Assembly: GCA_013399015.1 (NCBI GenBank)
Contig: VWZX01009971.1
Location: 124,001-188,000 of the forward strand
Origin: Galbula dea
Lineage: Eukaryota > Chordata > Aves > Piciformes > Galbulidae
Direction of reading: 5' to 3'
DNA: 64,000 nucleotides
Of this stretch, positions 59,575 to 64,000 are shown piece by piece. A program made the position numbers and the translations under genes. Below the pieces are notes generated by a model, which was given only the letters and a program-made list of their open reading frames with translations, had not been told where the DNA came from and did not search any database. Numbering within the stretch: position 1 is the first letter of the stretch; each line of letters begins with the position of its first letter.

Positions 59575-62500
59575 GTAAGTGTTAACACAGGTGATTAAAT
59601 CTTTACCTTTTCTCTAATAGAGAGTATAGCAAAGCAGTTTCTTTGCTTGAGTCATCTTGCCCATAAAGAAGTATTTCTTATGAAAGAATATGTTTCAGTT
59701 CCTGTTTATGGTTTTTAATTCCCTGTTCAGGGAGCCACCTGACCCTTTTAGTCTTGTTGTATTAACCTAATTCAGGTAAATTAAATGCTCTTGTAAAACA
59801 GTTCTTTAATGTGACTTCTGTTGTTGATTTAAGTTGTGCTCTGATGTGAAGCTGCTGCTGAGATAAAAGATATTAGTGTGCTGTTCTTTTGGGGGGTATT
59901 GGTTTTATCTGTAGAGAATCATAGCATTTGGATCATACAGTGCTTGCTCATAGGTCAAACACGGTAAAGTTAGTTATGGTTTTGTGTCAACTGTATTTTG
60001 TCCAGAGCTTACAGTAAGAAGAGGAAACCAGGGTTTAACACAGTCTTTAAAGCTGATGGTGCTAGAATGTATCTTTCCCTACAGAAAGTGGAATTTTAGA
60101 CATTCACTAAGCAAACTTACCTAGAGTTTTGCTCAGAGGTTTTTAGCCCATACTAAACTGGAATTTTGTTTGCAAATCTTGATCTTTGTTAGCTGAGGTT
60201 TGCATGCATCCGTGCACGTTGGTTATGAGCCAATAGAGTTCAAGACTCTTACTATTTGCAAAGCAATGCCACGTACACAGGCTTTAAGGTGCTATTTCAT
60301 AACTTGAATAACATGGACATCTCACTGCTCCTCCTACCTGTTGATGCAGCATCTCACAAGGATTAGTTGTGATCTCTAGACAAAATTTAATATTCTAAAG
60401 TCAAGCTGTCAGAGAAGTTTGTGGAAGAGGTCTTAGTTTCTGCCAGTCCATGTATGTGTATTTGGATTGTGGCTTTCTTCAGAGATGGATGTTTCAAAAC
60501 CATGTTCTCCTGGGAAAGACAAAACAGTGGACCTTCTCATCTAGGGGAGAAGCTGCAGTATAAATTCAGCCATAAGCAACAATAGAACAACAGCTGTGTG
60601 AAGTTACTGAAGAGGTTCAGTGATAAAATAGCTGCAAGAGTGATATTATGCAATGCAGAGAAAGCAAACCTACTGCTGCTTGATGTCCTCAAACAAGAAG
60701 TGTGGAAACTGTATTTTCTTTTTCTATGAAGATCTTGATTGAGTCTTGCATAGAAGTGTTATTAGAGACTTGCATAGAAGTCCTCCCTTCCGTGAACTGT
60801 GAACAAGAAAGTTTCAAGGCCTTAGTAAAGAAGAGGACAGTGAAGAACAAGAAATGGGCAGAGATCTCCAAAGCTACTGTCAGTGCTTTAAACTCTGTGA
60901 AATCAGCAATATTTATGAGAATTTTTGGAAGAATACAGTAATGAAAGCAGCATAAACATGGGTAAGTAGAACAGTCTTTTCTCTTTTTGAAATTCTTCTC
61001 TGGCTTGCATTTTCCCACCCGATTTGAAAACAGTCATGGGCCAATTCTGGCCAAAATTGGCAGCATTTGGGCAGAAAACAGGGCAAACCTGGGTGCTGAG
61101 CCTGCTACTAAACCCAGTTTTTATGTTACTAGTGTAATGTTTAGCTTAGGAGAAGTCACGAGTTGCAAATTGAAACAATAGTTTTAGCAAGCAAGCATTG
61201 GTAAAGGCCTTTACTGGTGATTTTATATTGGATTGAGATTTTCACACCCCCCACCCCCCACCCCCCATTTTTCTCCATTCCAGTTGGAAGAAGCTAGTAT
61301 TGTACATCCTTCAAATTCTAGCTTGAGCATTACAGGCTGAAAAGAGCCTATGAGATTGTTGTGTGTGGGCTCTGGGTTGGGTTTGGTTTGGTTGGGGTTT
61401 GTTTCTTTGTTTTGTTGTTGTTTGTTTGTTTTGGTTGGGGTTTTGTTTGTTTTGTGTTGAGAGTCTTTTTAGACTGTTTCTGTTTAGATTCTGTAAGATA
61501 ATCTTTAGAAACTAATTAGTGAGAACTACAAATATGGCAGTAAGATTCCAGAGATGTTGTTTCCTTGTAAATGAAGGAGCTCATCAAAATAGTTTGGAAA
61601 TGGCATAGAAAAGCACATTACCATGATGGAAAACCAAAGTGGGCTGTCCTGCAGCTCTCTGCAGCTCTTTATGCCTTTTGAACCCTTTGTTGCCTTAAAA
61701 AGCAAGCATGGTCAAAAGTACAACTGTCCACCAATATAACTGTGGGTTTGCTAGCCTTTTCATGTTCTGCTCTGTGTATGTCTCCACTGCCTACAGCTTC
61801 CTGCCATTTTTGGCACCAGCTGACATCAAGTTCCCAGAGGGAGAAGGGTGGGGAGTAGGGAAAGCCCAAAACAAAACGGAAAGGAAAAATGGAAAGTTGA
61901 GGAAAGGGAAATTACTTCTTCTTGTGCTATTTGAGTAAATCTAATAAGCTTCTATTTTGCTTTGGTTTTACATCAGTGTCCTCATCTGGAGCCTTGATGC
62001 CTACTTCCAATATGGACAGGAATGTGAGAATACAAGAAATCACTGAAGGAGAATGCATTTGGGAAGCAGCTGCAGCACATAATACAATTGAGAGGGAATA
62101 GAGAGAGAGAATATTCTGAGAGAATATCAAGAAGCTACAGAAGGAGACTGTGCTGCAAAGATGTGTTTAGTGCATGTGTACTGGATGTCTTGTGCTTTTG
62201 AAAATACTGCCAGTATTGCAGCCTTCACACACTGCTGAATGCTAATAGATACCAGAGAACTGATTTTTGCATCTTTTAAGCACCGTGCTGCCAGGCATTT
62301 GCTTCCTTTTTTCACTGACCATGCTGTTACACATGCTTCTGTTTGAGATATGCTAATTTTTAATTTTCTTACTAACCTGCTGCTTTCCACAGAATGAGAA
62401 CAGTGTTATGTATTTTATTTGTAGTAAATAAACTGTTAAAAGTGTTCTGTGCATTTGTTCCTTACTTAGGTGGATGGTATGGAAGAGTCATGTAGTGTTT

Positions 62501-64000
62501 TCTTCTAAAAATAATACTTCTGTTAAAAATAGTGGATGTAACTTTAAAGTCTGCTCTGGAAACATTCCTCAGTTTAACAGCATCATGATAAGTTTATCAC
62601 TACTTCTGTATGTGGCTGGCACTGAGATGTACCAGACTGGATATCCTCAATGCTGGTACTGGATGTTGTGCAGTCTATTTGTAGCATTAACAAGGAAACC
62701 TTTACAGCAGTCTGGCAGGCAGACTGTATTCACTGCCATTGCCTGTCATAAAGTAACTGCCTAGATAGCATCTGATTATTTCTTCACTGCTATCCAGGTT
62801 TGTTCTTCCAAGGTTATGATACTATAATCTTGCAGCAGTTATGCTGGATCTTTTAAAATAAATCTTGACTTTTAGCACATGTAATAGCTAGTCCTCAGAC
62901 AAGTTTTTGTCTACTTTTTGTATCACAGCAGATCTCCTGCTTGTCCTTCTAGTGCTATAATAAAGTTGGCATACCACCCGCAGAGAAACATCATTTGCAC
63001 CTGAAAGTTTTGTAGCTGCTTCAGATTGATTGGTATTACAGAACTATTTTGCAGCCTGTCTTGAGTTGTAAAGCCTGGAAGTGACATTTTGCAGTGTTGG
63101 AGTTGAATTGGTCTGTTGATACTTGTCCCTACAGAAGTGTGAATTATGCACAATTTAAAAACTCTGTCCATGTGTCTCCTGCCCACCATCTCTGTAATGT
63201 TTTTACCCCAGGTGTCAATTCCATCCACATTGAGTTATTAAGGACTTAACTTTTTTTTCTGAAGCAGATTCGGGAATACAGATGACACTGTGAGCATCTT
63301 TGTCAGTAGTAGTCTCTTTGTCAGAGAGCCAGAAGAGCGTAATGCTTCTGAACCATCATGTAAAACATGGGATGGAGAAAATAGAGTTGTAGATGATAGA
63401 CCCTAAATAACTGCAGTTCCTGCTAGTTGGCGTGCTGCCGGACGTTATTCAGTAAATTCCCTGCAAGCCAGTAGAGAATCTATTGGCACAGAATCATCTT
63501 TCAGCTAAGTTATGAGAAGATGCATGTGCTTTTGCTCTGGTAGCCAAGTCCAGCAAAATTACGTAGTGGAGATATAGCATTAGATGGAACTGTGAAATTC
63601 ACGTGGCTTGGGAGCATGATTTCTATCTGATCCATTAATCTTTCACCTAATGCAGGGCCAGAAGAGGCTGTGTTTATTGCAGCTGCTGTTAGACTACAGT
63701 TTGGAATTAAAGCTCTCCCATTGTAGCCATGATTAGATGTTGGGATCCGTAAAGAAGTGGTGACCCTTATCACCAATTACACTGCTTTATTGTGGATTGC
63801 TGCAGACAGAAATGTTTCTGGGGAAGCATTAGGAAATGTGGTGATCCCATGCATCGAAATGTGTTTGCTTTTCCCATTAGGTTTGGTAGTAGGGGATGAG
63901 TGACTTCTAGAATTATTAAAAGGTTGTAAAACTATGCAAGTTACATAAATTGTTCCTTAGTAACTTATACAACTATAAAAACATCTTTAAAACTAAGAAA
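59575..64000 (+). other. RALGAPA1 intron 8 (continues beyond window)
   Basis: At least 4.4 kb of AT-rich intron. It contains a C-rich run at 61243-61267 and a T/G-rich tract at about 61361-61465. Open frames of 60-109 codons on both strands (60689-61018 minus, 62923-63228 minus, 63510-63776 minus) show no domain I recognise. I saw no sequence matching the expected next RALGAPA1 exon. Confidence 0.75.
61243..61267 (-). repeat. C-rich/G-rich run, possible quadruplex on minus strand
   Basis: The plus strand reads CACCCCCCACCCCCCACCCC CCA, so the minus strand has three G6 tracts with single-base loops. A T/G-rich stretch with GGTTTGGTTTGGTTGGGG follows about 120 bases downstream. Confidence 0.6.

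Noticed and set aside
60480..61018. Broken plus-strand frames (for example RFSDKIAARVILCNAEKAN) and a 109-codon minus-strand frame
   Set aside because: The many stops and lack of a recognised protein or repeat family mean I cannot support a pseudogene call.
62923..63776. Two minus-strand open frames (101 and 88 codons) in RALGAPA1 intron 8 that might be a pseudogene or viral fragment
   Set aside because: They are in different frames, separated by stops, and show no motif I recognise. Frames of this length occur by chance elsewhere in the window. A protein search would settle it.

Overview
This is vertebrate nuclear DNA, almost certainly from a bird. It is AT-rich, with large introns, GT-AG splice junctions and two CpG-island promoters. 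It carries many copies of CR1, the dominant avian LINE, recognisable by its ATTCTRTGATTCTRTGA-type 3' end. There is also a truncated LTR of a kind I know from avian endogenous retroviruses. No bacterial, plasmid or CRISPR features are present.

Two protein-coding genes lie head to head. On the minus strand is a complete BRMS1L gene: 10 coding exons between 25093 and 5129, 972 coding bases, 323 residues plus stop. It encodes a Sds3/BRMS1-family subunit of the SIN3-HDAC co-repressor complex. On the plus strand are the first 8 coding exons of RALGAPA1, from 36741 to 59574: 802 bases, residues 1-267, continuing beyond the window. It encodes the catalytic alpha-1 subunit of the Ral GTPase-activating complex. 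Human BRMS1L and RALGAPA1 are also neighbours (14q13), so this is conserved synteny. They do not form a functional unit; each has its own CpG promoter, and about 11.6 kb lies between the start codons.

Layout: 1-5128 is the region downstream of BRMS1L, including its 3'UTR, with one CR1 tip. 5129-25093 is BRMS1L, with three CR1 fragments in its introns. About 24.6-25.33 kb is the BRMS1L CpG promoter. 25.33-27.27 kb is a CR1 with an 815-base assembly gap. 27.3-36.3 kb is intergenic DNA with two further plus-strand CR1 copies and a possible LTR. 36.33-37.2 kb is the RALGAPA1 CpG promoter and exon 1. 37-50 kb is the large intron 1, which contains a composite CR1. 50-59.6 kb holds exons 2-8, with an antisense CR1 and a truncated LTR in intron 7. 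59.6-64 kb is the start of intron 8.

The most notable observation is that BRMS1L intron 6 (8989-11090) is a U12-type AT-AC intron. It has an ATATCCTTT donor, a TTCCCTAAC branch site and an AC acceptor, and the reading frame closes exactly only with these ends. Other points worth checking are a composite CR1 that contains an ORF1-like esterase segment, a CR1 lying against the BRMS1L promoter, recognisable promoter elements (ZNF143-type, CCAAT, CRE, RFX-like), and two single-N positions, one of which falls at the end of an LTR. I found no convincing novel genetic system; this is ordinary bird gene territory with interesting details.
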